A DNA stretch of 64,000 nucleotides from Candidatus Stoquefichus sp. SB1 (GTDB lineage Bacteria > Bacillota_I > Bacilli_A > Erysipelotrichales > Coprobacillaceae): positions 62,001-126,000 of the forward strand of contig NZ_LN852695.1 in assembly GCF_001244545.1 (NCBI RefSeq), given 5' to 3'. The translations under genes were made by a program, and so were the position numbers. Numbering within the stretch: position 1 is the first letter of the stretch; each line of letters opens with the position of its first letter. Under the pieces are notes generated by a model, which made no database searches, had not been told where the DNA came from, and saw nothing but the letters and a program-made list of their open reading frames with translations. This document shows, piece by piece, positions 27,274 to 35,783 of the stretch.

Positions 27274-27777
27274 TTACTCTCCCTTCACTAAATCATTTTT
27301 CACTGAATCCCAATTTAACCCTTGTTCATCTGGAATCAATTTAAAATGTATTTTTATTCCTTTTGCAGTCAATTCATCACAATATTGAAAGTCTTTTGGT
27401 GATAAATAAATATTGTTATAAACTTTCTGCGTCCCCTCTGCCTTACTAGCAGTTCCAAAAATGATTTCATTACCAAAATCAACACCTTGAACACTTAACT
27501 GATAGAGTTGTTCAATCTTCTTAGCAATCAAATAATATCTTTTCTTACCAGAAACAGCTTTAGGAATTTTTTCAATAGCCTGTTCAACTGTAAAGATATA
27601 AACCTTTTTCCCAATGGCATTTCCAGCATTCACAAAAACTTCCTTTAAAAACTCATCATGCCCTAATTCATCGTCAACCAACAAAATAATAGCATCTCCC
27701 TGTCTTACCTTAGACCACATTAAAACAACCTGACCATGAATGAGACGATCATCAACTCTGACTAAACTTAATGACAT
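27274..27777 (-). CDS. PTS mannose/fructose/sorbose family IIB component
   Basis: This 167-residue cytosolic phosphocarrier has the phospho-His at residue 14 in LVRVDDRLIHGQVVLMWSK, the family signature. It passes phosphate from IIA to the incoming sugar. AGGAGAGGAGG precedes the ATG, and a 96-bp gap separates it from IIA, which holds the candidate operator at 27819-27830. Confidence 0.94.
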   Translation of the reverse strand: MSLSLVRVDDRLIHGQVVLMWSKVRQGDAIILLVDDELGHDEFLKEVFVNAGNAIGKKVYIFTVEQAIEKIPKAVSGKKRYYLIAKKIEQLYQLSVQGVDFGNEIIFGTASKAEGTQKVYNNIYLSPKDFQYCDELTAKGIKIHFKLIPDEQGLNWDSVKNDLVKGE

Positions 27778-27818
27778 ATGAAACCCTCCTCTCCTTTAAA
27801 GTTATCGTGTTGTCGTGT

Positions 27819-27830
27819 TGTCATGACATC
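27819..27830 (-). promoter_or_regulatory. TGTCATGACA palindrome in the IIB leader
   Basis: TGTCATGACA is a perfect 10-bp palindrome between IIA and IIB. Read on the minus strand it includes GATGTCA, also present twice at the operon promoter (29151-29197). It may be an operator for the local GntR regulator. Confidence 0.35.
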
Positions 27831-27873
27831 TTACATTATTAAATTACCACATCTCTATTAAGATTGCAAGGGC

Positions 27874-28275
27874 TTACAGCTTTTTTTCAAATTTTGTAAG
27901 TGATTGTTTAGCACTTTCTAAAACTTGTAAACATAAATCTTCTGTTCTCATATCTGTTGAAGCAAAAATAGCCACTTCAATAATCATTGCTAAATTCATT
28001 CCTGATAATAAAACTGCTGAACTTTGATGACTTAAAATATATCGACAACACTCATTATAAGGTGTCGCATTAGGAATATCTGTAACAATAATCATTTCAT
28101 CATATGTCTTTTCCATTTGACTTAATTTTGTCTCCAATTGTTTTCTAAACAATTCTACGCCTTCTTCTCCTAATGATAATGTATCAATATTTTCTTTTTC
28201 ACCAACTATCATTTGACAACTTTCATAAATGCCTTTACATAATGTTCCATGTGTAACCAATAGTATACCTTTCAT
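27874..28275 (-). CDS. PTS mannose-family IIA component
   Basis: This 133-residue EIIA-man protein has the phospho-His at position 9 in GILLVTHGTLCKGIYES, then IIVTDIPNATPYNECCRYI. It receives phosphate from HPr and passes it to IIB. It lies 11 bases after the aldo-keto reductase gene and is separate from IIB, whereas many systems fuse IIA and IIB. Confidence 0.93.
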   Translation of the reverse strand: MKGILLVTHGTLCKGIYESCQMIVGEKENIDTLSLGEEGVELFRKQLETKLSQMEKTYDEMIIVTDIPNATPYNECCRYILSHQSSAVLLSGMNLAMIIEVAIFASTDMRTEDLCLQVLESAKQSLTKFEKKL

Positions 28276-28286
28276 AACTCTCTCCT

Positions 28287-29123
28287 TTAAAAATCAGCAA
28301 AATCTGGATGACTGCCAATCTTTCCATTCTCGCTACTTAAACTTCTTAATCTTTCTATATCCGTTTCTTTAAGGCTGAAATCAAATATATCTAAGTTTTC
28401 TTTTATTCTTTCTAATGTTTGTGATTTAGGTAATGGAATAATGTGATTGTCAATGGCATATCTTAAACATATTTGAGCAGGTGTCTTATGATAAAGACTT
28501 GCTAATTCTAAAATAAGTGGATCACTTAAAATTTGACCTCTTCCTAATGGACTGTAACCTTCAATAACAATATGATGTTGCTGACAATACTGAATTGTTT
28601 GCCAATCAGCATAGTAAGGATGAAATTCTATTTGATTCACACTCACCGGAATTTTGACAGATAATTCTTCTAAGTGATGTTTCATAAAATTACTTACTCC
28701 TAAAGCTCTTATTTTTCCTAATGCGTATAATTCTTCCATAGCTGCATATGTTTCATTATTCAATTCCACATAATTTTCACGATACTTTTTAGGGGCTGGC
28801 CAATGTATTAAAAATAAATCTACATAATCCATTTGTAAACGTTTAAGACTATCTTCAAAAGCTTGTAATGTTTCTTCTCTACCTCTAAAATCGTTACTTA
28901 ATTTTGTGGTCACAAAAATCTGATCTCGGGGAATCCCACTTTCCTTAATAGCTTGACCTACTGCCTCTTCATTTCCATATCCCATAGCTGTATCAATATG
29001 TCGATATCCAGACTGGATAGCTGCAAGAACGCATTTTTTAGCTACTTCTAAATCATCTAACTTCCATGTTCCTAGCCCAATTTGAGGAATAAAAACATTC
29101 TCATTTAACTGAATTGTTTCCAT
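28287..29123 (-). CDS. Aldo/keto reductase
   Basis: This 278-residue AKR barrel has GYRHIDTAMGYGNEEAVGQAI (catalytic Asp and Tyr), FVTTKLS (Lys), FLIHWPAP (His), ALGVSNF, VNQIEFHPY and GYSPLGRG, plus the C-terminal NADPH-binding PLPKSQTLERIKENL. It reduces an aldehyde or ketone. As first gene of the PTS/isomerase operon, it could convert a sugar or a sugar-derived carbonyl. The substrate is not determined. Confidence 0.9.
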   Translation of the reverse strand: METIQLNENVFIPQIGLGTWKLDDLEVAKKCVLAAIQSGYRHIDTAMGYGNEEAVGQAIKESGIPRDQIFVTTKLSNDFRGREETLQAFEDSLKRLQMDYVDLFLIHWPAPKKYRENYVELNNETYAAMEELYALGKIRALGVSNFMKHHLEELSVKIPVSVNQIEFHPYYADWQTIQYCQQHHIVIEGYSPLGRGQILSDPLILELASLYHKTPAQICLRYAIDNHIIPLPKSQTLERIKENLDIFDFSLKETDIERLRSLSSENGKIGSHPDFADF

Positions 29124-29150
29124 TATTTCACCTTCTTCCTTTATATTGTA

Positions 29151-29198
29151 ATGATGTCATGTCAACATTATAATACATCTCATCATAAATGATGTCAA
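29151..29198 (-). promoter_or_regulatory. Promoter and ATGATGTCA repeats of the AKR-PTS operon
   Basis: On the minus strand TTGACA (29193-29198) and TATTAT (29170-29175) are 17 bp apart. ATGATGTCA occurs twice on the plus strand, at 29151-29159 and 29189-29197; one copy overlaps the -35 and the other lies just beyond the predicted start of transcription, as repressor sites often do. Confidence 0.6.
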
Positions 29199-29230
29199 CT
29201 CTTGATTAAATAATTTACTTATTTTAATCA

Positions 29231-29279
29231 AAAAATATACTCAACAAACTTTATACTTATGTTTGAAGAGTATATTTCC
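29231..29279 (-). terminator. Intrinsic terminator of the redox operon
   Basis: On the minus strand AATATACTC-TT-CAAAC pairs with GTTTG-TT-GAGTATATT and is followed by T6. This long stem ends the nitroreductase-ArsR-EFR1 operon. Confidence 0.75.
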
Positions 29280-29283
29280 AATA

Positions 29284-30030
29284 TTATTTAGGACAAAGAT
29301 AGCGCTCTTTACCAATACTTTTTTGTCCATATTCAATAGCAGCTTTAGGACAACGTGCAATACAAGCCATACAATGTGTACAATTTCCCTGCCACAATGG
29401 TTTCCCATCAACTAACTTTATATTTTTTAATGGACAAACTTGAACACATTTTCCACAAGTAATACATGCATCTGTTGCGTAAAACTTTTTATCATGAACA
29501 AATAACGGATAGAAAACATCATTAACAATACCACTATTTAATTTATCTTTCATGGTTATTTGAACTTGAGGGAAATTTTGATTTTGTTTGATATATTTTG
29601 CTATTTTTACAATCTCATCTTGGGCTTTATCGATGATGGGCATAACCTTCTTAGAAGGCGTTGTATCAAAGAGTGCTATATAATTTTCAGGCATAATCAC
29701 TTCCTTGCACCCTTTATAATTTAGTCCTTTAGATTCTGCAAGCTTTTGAAGATATTTATCTGCATTTCCTTTAGAACCAGCACAACTCATTACAAAATAA
29801 ATATCTTGATGACCATTAAGCTGAGTCTTTTTTAACCAGTTATTTACAATTCTTGGAATACGCCATGCATAAGTTGGTGTCACAATAATCCAAGGTTTTT
29901 TTGAATCAATGATACTATAATTAAGACACTGAATTTTATCAAAAAGATTTATTATCTCATCATCAACTTCTTTAGCAAGCCTGCTTGCGATTAATTCACT
30001 ATTCCCTGTTCCTGAAAAATATAAGATCAT
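29284..30030 (-). CDS. EFR1-family flavodoxin-ferredoxin fusion protein
   Basis: This 248-residue protein has an N-terminal flavodoxin-like domain (FSGTGNSELIASRLAKE, then TPTYAWRIPRIVNNWL) and a C-terminal two-[4Fe-4S] ferredoxin domain with CITCGKCVQVCP and CTHCMACIARCP. Such EFRODO/EFR1 proteins carry electrons in anaerobes; partners are seldom known. It is the third gene of the operon, 12 bases after arsR, and may supply electrons to the nitroreductase encoded upstream. Confidence 0.88.
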   Translation of the reverse strand: MILYFSGTGNSELIASRLAKEVDDEIINLFDKIQCLNYSIIDSKKPWIIVTPTYAWRIPRIVNNWLKKTQLNGHQDIYFVMSCAGSKGNADKYLQKLAESKGLNYKGCKEVIMPENYIALFDTTPSKKVMPIIDKAQDEIVKIAKYIKQNQNFPQVQITMKDKLNSGIVNDVFYPLFVHDKKFYATDACITCGKCVQVCPLKNIKLVDGKPLWQGNCTHCMACIARCPKAAIEYGQKSIGKERYLCPK

Positions 30031-30042
30031 TTTCTGCTCCTC

Positions 30043-30387
30043 CTATTTCTTAATATGCAAAACACTTTCATAAACCAGTTCAACTAAATCCACAATTTCT
30101 TTCCAGCGTTCCTCATTACCACTCATATAATAATAATTACGTGTTCCTACTCTATTCATATTGACAATTCCAGCTTCTTTAAGAATTTGTAAATGATGGG
30201 ATACTGATGGTCTTGATAAATGGGCTTCTTTTGCGATTTGTCCAACTCGCTTTCCTGACAAATCACTTTGCAACAAGACAAGGATTATAACTTGTCTTGT
30301 TTCATCACCAATGGCTGTTAATACCTTTTGACAATCTTGAAAACCCTGTGTGATTTTTTCAATACGTTGTTGACAATCGTCTTTCAT
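30043..30387 (-). CDS. ArsR-family transcriptional regulator
   Basis: This 114-residue winged-helix protein has LTAIGDETRQVIILVLLQSDLSGKRVGQIAKEAHLSRPSVSHHLQILKEAGIV, the ArsR/SmtB pattern. The typical metal-binding Cys motif is missing: ELCVCDL is replaced by DLSGKRVGQI, so the signal is likely not arsenic and may be redox or a small molecule. It sits between a nitroreductase and a flavodoxin-ferredoxin gene. The inverted repeat at 31235-31259 may be its operator. Confidence 0.88.
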   Translation of the reverse strand: MKDDCQQRIEKITQGFQDCQKVLTAIGDETRQVIILVLLQSDLSGKRVGQIAKEAHLSRPSVSHHLQILKEAGIVNMNRVGTRNYYYMSGNEERWKEIVDLVELVYESVLHIKK

Positions 30388-30399
30388 GTTTATTTCTCC

Positions 30400-31173
30400 T
30401 TATATATATTTGATATTTGATTTTTCTCTTGGGGCACTTCGTTGATATTGAACTTTTGGATAACCCATCACTAAAGCAGTGACTAATTTTTGACCTTTAG
30501 GTAAATCTAACTGTTTTTTAATCTGACGTGAATGGTTAGCAGCCATTGTAAAAAAGCCACTATATAAAACTCCCAAACCATATGCTTCTGCAACAAATTC
30601 CATATTTTGTGCTGCGAGAGCAGCATTAATATGATCTTTTGATGCAACCAAGATGACTTTTGGTGCTTCAAAAAAGAAAAAGTGATCAGTTATTTCATTT
30701 CTTTTTGCCATTGAACTCATTAAATTAGCAATTGGTTTTATCTTTCTAAATAATGATACAGCCATTTTCTCTAATTTGTCTTTCTCTTTATCTAAAACAA
30801 TCAATGTAACATCCTGAGCATTTTTAGCAGTATGTGTTAATCTTCCTGCCTCAAGAATATTTTCTAGGATATCTTGATCAATATCTTTCTTTTGAAATTG
30901 TCTAATTGTTCTTCTAAAACGAATTGTGTTTAATACATCTTCAGGATTTAATCGATAATTGCCTTGCTTTAACATAGGCTCTTCATCATAACCACTTATA
31001 GAAACTGCATTTTTGGGACATATTGCTACACAATGTCCACACATAATACATTCATTATCAATAATAGATGCTTTTGTTTGTTGTAATTCTATATTTTTTG
31101 CTGGACAATCTTTAATACACATTTGACATCCTATACATTTTTGGGAATTAATATTTATTTGATGGTTTTTCAT
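30400..31173 (-). CDS. Ferredoxin-nitroreductase fusion protein
   Basis: An N-terminal ferredoxin region with two [4Fe-4S] motifs (CIGCQMCIKDCP, CIMCGHCVAICP) is followed from about residue 70 by an FMN nitroreductase domain (RRTIRQFQKKDI, LEAGRLTHTAKNAQ, EAYGLGVLYSGFF, LPKGQKLVTALVMGYP). Such fusions in anaerobes reduce nitro or flavin-dependent substrates using ferredoxin electrons. The ATG at 31173 has AAGAGG eight bases upstream; an in-frame ATG at 31200 lacks one. It is the first gene of the operon. Confidence 0.87.
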   Translation of the reverse strand: MKNHQININSQKCIGCQMCIKDCPAKNIELQQTKASIIDNECIMCGHCVAICPKNAVSISGYDEEPMLKQGNYRLNPEDVLNTIRFRRTIRQFQKKDIDQDILENILEAGRLTHTAKNAQDVTLIVLDKEKDKLEKMAVSLFRKIKPIANLMSSMAKRNEITDHFFFFEAPKVILVASKDHINAALAAQNMEFVAEAYGLGVLYSGFFTMAANHSRQIKKQLDLPKGQKLVTALVMGYPKVQYQRSAPREKSNIKYI

Positions 31174-31234
31174 AAATATACCTCTTTCGTTTACTTTCAT
31201 TAACCATTATATCAAAGTCTTATCAAATTGTAAT

Positions 31235-31259
31235 AATGGTAAAGATATTCGTTACCATT
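31235..31259 (-). promoter_or_regulatory. Inverted repeat upstream of the redox operon, candidate ArsR operator
   Basis: AATGGTAA and TTACCATT are separated by nine bases. A related half-site (TAACCATTA) lies at 31201-31209. On the minus strand an extended -10, TGATATAAT, follows between them. Confidence 0.5.
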
Positions 31260-31272
31260 AAATTCACCCCAA

Positions 31273-31301
31273 AAGAAAAAGGATAACTCAATTGTTATCC
31301 T
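31273..31301 (-). terminator. Intrinsic terminator of tatD-yabE
   Basis: On the minus strand AGGATAAC and GTTATCCT form a stem followed by TTTTTC, immediately after the yabE-like gene. Confidence 0.8.
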
Positions 31302-32240
31302 CTATCTCCAAAAGTTAGCATTTCCACTACCAAGTGAAACAACTTCAAAACGAGTATTATTTGAAGTTCCACCTCTAAAATATGAGTTTCCAGAACCTTC
31401 ACTACCCTTAAATATATCAATTTTATTACCTTTAATGGCTCCACCACGATCTACAACAATACCATAAATTGTTCCATCAGTTTTTAAATTATGATTAGAA
31501 ATCTTTATAATTGTTCCAAATGGAATAGAACGATCTGCAGCTAAGCAGTAATATTTTTGTCCTTTATAGTATAAATATGGTGAATTAGAACCATTCACAC
31601 CTGTTTTGGCAGATAATTTAATACCTGTAGAAGATGTTCCTCCACATCCATTACAATCTCCACCATATGTTGTCAAACGTCCTGTAAATGTTGTTCCTTT
31701 ACTTACACCACCATATCTAATGACTTTATCTACTGGTTTTTCAATGATTTCTTCTTTGATCACTTTTCTATTTGTTTCATTACCATTAGCATATGTCATT
31801 AAATAAGTACGTTTGATCTTTCCATCTTTACCTTCTTGTTCAACAGTTTTTGTCCAACTTCCATTTCCTTTAGTCACTGTTGAATATTCTAATGTTTCTA
31901 CACGAGTCATTGTTTTTGTTTCAACTCTTGTAATTTTAATCAGATCATTTTGTTGGACAACTGTATCTTTATCTTTATTTAAAGTATCATTCTTATCTAA
32001 TTCTATATTTAATTCATTCAAAACATTTGATACTGTGTCCTGCTTGACTAAATAATCTTTTTCCTCTTGAATACCATCTTTTAACTTAATATCCACAGTT
32101 GGAATAAAATTCTTAATTTGTTCTACGGCTCCTGATGATACTGTCGCTAACATAACAATAACATAAACGCAAGCCACCGCTAAAATTCCTTTTGTACGGC
32201 TATCCGCCGAGACAACGATTTCTTTAGCTTTCTTTAACAT
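31302..32240 (-). CDS. YabE-like cell-wall protein: DUF348, G5 and 3D domains
   Basis: This 312-residue protein has an N-terminal membrane anchor (about residues 18-38), a DUF348/ubiquitin-like segment (IKLKDGIQEEKDYLV), a G5 domain (EEIIEKPVDKVIRYG) and a C-terminal 3D-like domain with FGTIIKISN and VVDRGGAIKGNKIDIF. The 3D domain resembles Rpf and MltA lytic transglycosylases, so peptidoglycan cleavage at the cell surface is likely. It follows tatD by 15 bases, as in Bacillus (yabD-yabE). Confidence 0.86.
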   Translation of the reverse strand: MLKKAKEIVVSADSRTKGILAVACVYVIVMLATVSSGAVEQIKNFIPTVDIKLKDGIQEEKDYLVKQDTVSNVLNELNIELDKNDTLNKDKDTVVQQNDLIKITRVETKTMTRVETLEYSTVTKGNGSWTKTVEQEGKDGKIKRTYLMTYANGNETNRKVIKEEIIEKPVDKVIRYGGVSKGTTFTGRLTTYGGDCNGCGGTSSTGIKLSAKTGVNGSNSPYLYYKGQKYYCLAADRSIPFGTIIKISNHNLKTDGTIYGIVVDRGGAIKGNKIDIFKGSEGSGNSYFRGGTSNNTRFEVVSLGSGNANFWR

Positions 32241-32255
32241 AAATAAATATCCTCC

Positions 32256-33014
32256 TTATTTAATCCCAAACATTCTTTTGGCATTAAATGTTGTGATTCT
32301 AGCAACGTCTTCTATCTCCATGTTCTTTAGCTTTGCTATTTCCTGGGCAATATACACAACATTTGCTGGCTCATTCAACTTTCCTCGAAATGGGTGAGGT
32401 GCTAAATAAGGACAGTCTGTTTCGATCATTAAATGATCAATACCAATTTCCGTAGCCACCATTTTTGGTACTTTTGCATTCTTAAATGTCACTGGTCCAG
32501 CTAGTGAGATTTCAAAACCAATCTGAATATATCTCTTCGCCATTTCAACTGATCCACTATAACAATGCATAATGCCACGGTGTGCTGCCTGCTTTAACAT
32601 ACTATAAGTATCTTCATAGGCGTCTCTTGCATGAATAACAATTGGTTTATCATGTCTTTTCGCAATATCTATCTGTTTTTGAAAGATATCTTTTTGTTTA
32701 TCACGTGGAACATCATCCCAGTAATAATCAAGCCCAATCTCGCCTAAGGCGACAACACGTGGGTTTTGTAGTAATGTTTCAATTTCATTTAAATCATCTT
32801 CTGTAGTATCCTTGCAGTCATTTGGACTTATACCTACTGTTGCATAGATAAATGGATACTCACAAGCTATCTCCACAGCTCTTTTTGATGATGATAAATC
32901 ATATCCAGCCACAACAATATATTCTACGTTACTTGCAATGGCATGTTGTATGAATATATCTCTGTTTGCATATAATTCATCGCTATTTAAATGTGTATGT
33001 GTATTGAAGTACAT
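32256..33014 (-). CDS. tatD: TatD-family metal-dependent deoxyribonuclease/hydrolase
   Basis: This hydrolase of about 252 residues has metal-binding THTHLNSDEL, ALGEIGLDYYWD, VIHARDAYED, IMHCYSGS, and IETDCPYLAPHPFRGKLNEP. TatD enzymes act as Mg-dependent exonucleases or quality-control hydrolases. I used the ATG at 33014, with AGGGTG six bases upstream; an in-frame GTG at 33023 is an alternative. It leads the tatD-yabE operon. In Bacillus, rnmV and ksgA follow yabE; here they are elsewhere. Confidence 0.93.
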   Translation of the reverse strand: MYFNTHTHLNSDELYANRDIFIQHAIASNVEYIVVAGYDLSSSKRAVEIACEYPFIYATVGISPNDCKDTTEDDLNEIETLLQNPRVVALGEIGLDYYWDDVPRDKQKDIFQKQIDIAKRHDKPIVIHARDAYEDTYSMLKQAAHRGIMHCYSGSVEMAKRYIQIGFEISLAGPVTFKNAKVPKMVATEIGIDHLMIETDCPYLAPHPFRGKLNEPANVVYIAQEIAKLKNMEIEDVARITTFNAKRMFGIK

Positions 33015-33031
33015 CTCTTTCACCCTAGGGC

Positions 33032-33060
33032 ATAATAACAGAAATGATAACCTTTGTCAA
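33032..33060 (-). promoter_or_regulatory. tatD-yabE promoter
   Basis: On the minus strand TTGACA (33055-33060) and TATTAT (33032-33037) are 17 bp apart, a near-consensus SigA-type promoter. The rest of the 33061-33275 interval is AT-rich with no gene I can support. Confidence 0.65.
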
Positions 33061-33274
33061 ATTTCTAAATCTATTAAATGAAAAATAGTTGCTTTTTATC
33101 GACATTTTTCACTATTCCTTGCAGATAAGACCCATACTTATTTGTAGATTTAACAAATTTTTGTCATAATATTGTCACATTTCTATGATTGTAAATATTT
33201 CATCAAAGATTGTAGACAATTTCTATAATCACACTTATTCTCTACATATTATATCTGTTTAAAGCTTTTTTAGT

Positions 33275-33306
33275 CGAAAAAAAGAGTTTATCTTTTGATA
33301 AACTCT
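33275..33306 (-). terminator. Intrinsic terminator of glmU-prs
   Basis: On the minus strand AGAGTTTATC and GATAAACTCT form a perfect 10-bp stem with an AAAA loop, followed by T7. Confidence 0.88.
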
Positions 33307-33312
33307 CATCTA

Positions 33313-34269
33313 TTAACCTTTAAAATCAAATTGAGTGAAAACATCACTAACTGGTAAATTATTTTCAATACTTTCAATTGTATGAGCTAATAATTCAGCA
33401 ACACTAATTTGTACTAATTTATCGAATTGTTTATCTTCTGGAATAGAAATTGTATCAGTAATGACAACTTCTTTTGCAATACAATCTTTTAATCTACCAA
33501 TTGCTGGTCCAGATAAAACACCATGTGTACATGCAATATAAACATCTTTAGCACCTTTATCTTTCAATACTGATGCTCCGGCTACGATTGTTCCAGCAGT
33601 ATCAATCATATCATCAATTAAGATACAGTTTTTACCTGAAACATCTCCAATAATCCCCATAACCTCTGCCACATTAGGTTTTGGTCTTCTTTTATCTATA
33701 ATTGCTATTGGACAATCTAATAGTTCTGACATTTTTCTAGCACGTGTTGCTCCACCATGATCTGGAGAAACAATACATAAGTCTTCAATATTTTTATTTT
33801 TAAAATATTTACAAATAAGAGGTAGTGCCTGCATTTCATCTACTGGGATATCAAAGAATCCTTGAATTTGTGCGGCATGTAAATCAATAGTGACAACTCT
33901 TGTTACACCTGCAACTGTTAATAAATCAGCCACAAGACGTGATGTAATTGGTTGTCTAGGTTTTGCTTTTCGATCTTGCCTAGCATATCCAAAATATGGC
34001 ATTATCGCTGTGACTTCTTTGGCAGAAGCTCTCTTCAAAGCATCTGCTAATACCAAGATTTCCATTAAATTTTCAGTAACAGGATTAGATGTTGATTGAA
34101 CGATAAAAACATCTCGCCCTCGCACTGATTCACCAATCTCAACTAAAATTTCTCCATCTGCAAAATGATGAACATCACATTTCCCAACTTCAGTACCTAA
34201 TTGCTTAGCGATTGATTTTGCTAAATCTTGACTTGATGATAAAGCAAAAATAGTTATGTTATTTTTCAT
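33313..34269 (-). CDS. prs: Ribose-phosphate pyrophosphokinase
   Basis: This 318-residue PRPP synthase makes phosphoribosyl pyrophosphate from ribose-5-phosphate and ATP. It has FALSSSQDLAKSIAKQLG, FADGEILVEIGESVRGRDVFIVQS, PYFGYARQDRK, the divalent-metal/PRPP signature VVTIDLHAAQIQGFFD and LIDDMIDTAGTI. It follows glmU by 18 bases, the conserved Bacillota glmU-prs pair. Confidence 0.97.
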   Translation of the reverse strand: MKNNITIFALSSSQDLAKSIAKQLGTEVGKCDVHHFADGEILVEIGESVRGRDVFIVQSTSNPVTENLMEILVLADALKRASAKEVTAIMPYFGYARQDRKAKPRQPITSRLVADLLTVAGVTRVVTIDLHAAQIQGFFDIPVDEMQALPLICKYFKNKNIEDLCIVSPDHGGATRARKMSELLDCPIAIIDKRRPKPNVAEVMGIIGDVSGKNCILIDDMIDTAGTIVAGASVLKDKGAKDVYIACTHGVLSGPAIGRLKDCIAKEVVITDTISIPEDKQFDKLVQISVAELLAHTIESIENNLPVSDVFTQFDFKG

Positions 34270-34287
34270 GTTTACCTCTTTTTCTCC

Positions 34288-35685
34288 TTATTTTTTGTTA
34301 TTTCTACGATTATATTCTTTGATTCTTGCTTCTTCTAAAACTTTACTATAACCTTTTTTATTTTCTTGTCTTGCTCGTGCAATAGCCATAGCATCTTCTT
34401 CTACTTCTTTTGTAATAGTAGACCCAGCGGCAATATATGCATTTTTTCTCACTGTAACTGGTGCTACTAAATTTGTATTACATCCAATAAATACATTATC
34501 TTCTATTTTTGTTAATGATTTATTCTTTCCATCATAATTTGATGTAATTGTTCCACAACCAAAATTAACATCTTTTCCAACTTCAGCATCTCCCACATAT
34601 GTTAAATGCGAAGCCTTACTTCCAGCCCCAAATAAAGCCTTTTTCATTTCCACAAAATTCCCTAAATGAGCATGTTCCATAATATGACAATTTGTTCTTA
34701 ATCTTGCATAAGGTCCAATATCAACACCATTTTCAATAATAGAATCACTTAATACAGAGAATTTAATAACAACATCATCTTTAATCTCCATATTTGTAAA
34801 TTCACAATAGGGTCCAATATGACAATTGTTCCCAATAACTGTCTTTCCTTTAATAATACATCCTGGTTCAATCGTTGTATCAATACCAATCACAACATCT
34901 CTACCAATATAAGTATTTGCAGGATCAACAATATTGACACCATTTAATAAATGTTCTTTATTGATACGGTCTCTTAGAATCTGTGTTGCTTCTGCTAATG
35001 CAACACGATCATTAATTCCACCTACTTCATTAAAATCATCAATTTTAAAAGCATCTACTTTTAATCCTTGTTCATTCATGATTCCAATGACATCTGTTAA
35101 ATAATATTCATTTTGAGCATTTTGATTTGTCACTTTTGATAAAGCATCAAATAATGCCTGATTATCAAAACAATACTCACCAGTATTCATTTCAGTAATA
35201 TCCATTTGTGATTCTAACAAATCCTTAAACTCAACAATTCCCTTGACTTGCTCATTATCTTTAATAATTCTTCCATAATGAGTTGATGTATCACAATCAG
35301 CACTCATAACAGTAGCCTGATTATGATTTTGTTGATGATAATCAATAATTCCCTGCAATGTTTCTTTACGCACTAGCGGTGCATCTCCACATAATACAAG
35401 AGTTATTCCTTCTTTATCAGCAAGTTTATCTTTAGCTTGTAATACTGCATGTCCTGTTCCCAATTGTTCATTTTGATAAACAAATGTTACATCATCAACA
35501 ATCGCTTCCACTTGCTGAGCACCATGTCCAACAACGACAATTGTTTCATCGACACCTAATGCTTTTAATTCATCTACAACATGATTAATCATTGGCTTAT
35601 ATAAAACCTCATGTACGACTTTCGGTTTTTCGGACTTCATTCGTGTTCCTTTACCGGCAGCTAATACGACAGCATATACTTTCAT
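34288..35685 (-). CDS. glmU: Bifunctional UDP-GlcNAc pyrophosphorylase/glucosamine-1-P acetyltransferase GlmU
   Basis: This 465-residue enzyme makes UDP-GlcNAc for peptidoglycan. The N-terminal nucleotidyltransferase shows VLAAGKGTRMKSEKPKVVHEV, LGTGHAVLQA, VLCGDAPLV, and NEYYLTDV; the C-terminal left-handed beta helix shows repeated hexapeptides and HLTYVGDAEVGKDVNFGCGTITSNYDGKNK. AGGAGAGAG precedes the ATG. It is transcribed from a promoter just after the ispE terminator (extended -10 TGTTAGAAT on the minus strand). Confidence 0.97.
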   Translation of the reverse strand: MKVYAVVLAAGKGTRMKSEKPKVVHEVLYKPMINHVVDELKALGVDETIVVVGHGAQQVEAIVDDVTFVYQNEQLGTGHAVLQAKDKLADKEGITLVLCGDAPLVRKETLQGIIDYHQQNHNQATVMSADCDTSTHYGRIIKDNEQVKGIVEFKDLLESQMDITEMNTGEYCFDNQALFDALSKVTNQNAQNEYYLTDVIGIMNEQGLKVDAFKIDDFNEVGGINDRVALAEATQILRDRINKEHLLNGVNIVDPANTYIGRDVVIGIDTTIEPGCIIKGKTVIGNNCHIGPYCEFTNMEIKDDVVIKFSVLSDSIIENGVDIGPYARLRTNCHIMEHAHLGNFVEMKKALFGAGSKASHLTYVGDAEVGKDVNFGCGTITSNYDGKNKSLTKIEDNVFIGCNTNLVAPVTVRKNAYIAAGSTITKEVEEDAMAIARARQENKKGYSKVLEEARIKEYNRRNNKK

Positions 35686-35730
35686 ATCTCTCTCTCCTTA
35701 ACGCCACTATTCTAACAAAAATTACATAAA

Positions 35731-35783
35731 AAAAAAAGAGGAAAGAAGAAATACTTACCTTATTTTCAATATTTTTCTTCCTC
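35731..35783 (-). terminator. Terminator after ispE
   Basis: On the minus strand an imperfect long stem (AGAGGAAGAAAAATA with TATTTCTTCTTTCCTCT) ends in T10. It overlaps the ispE 3' end and separates ispE from glmU. Confidence 0.65.
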
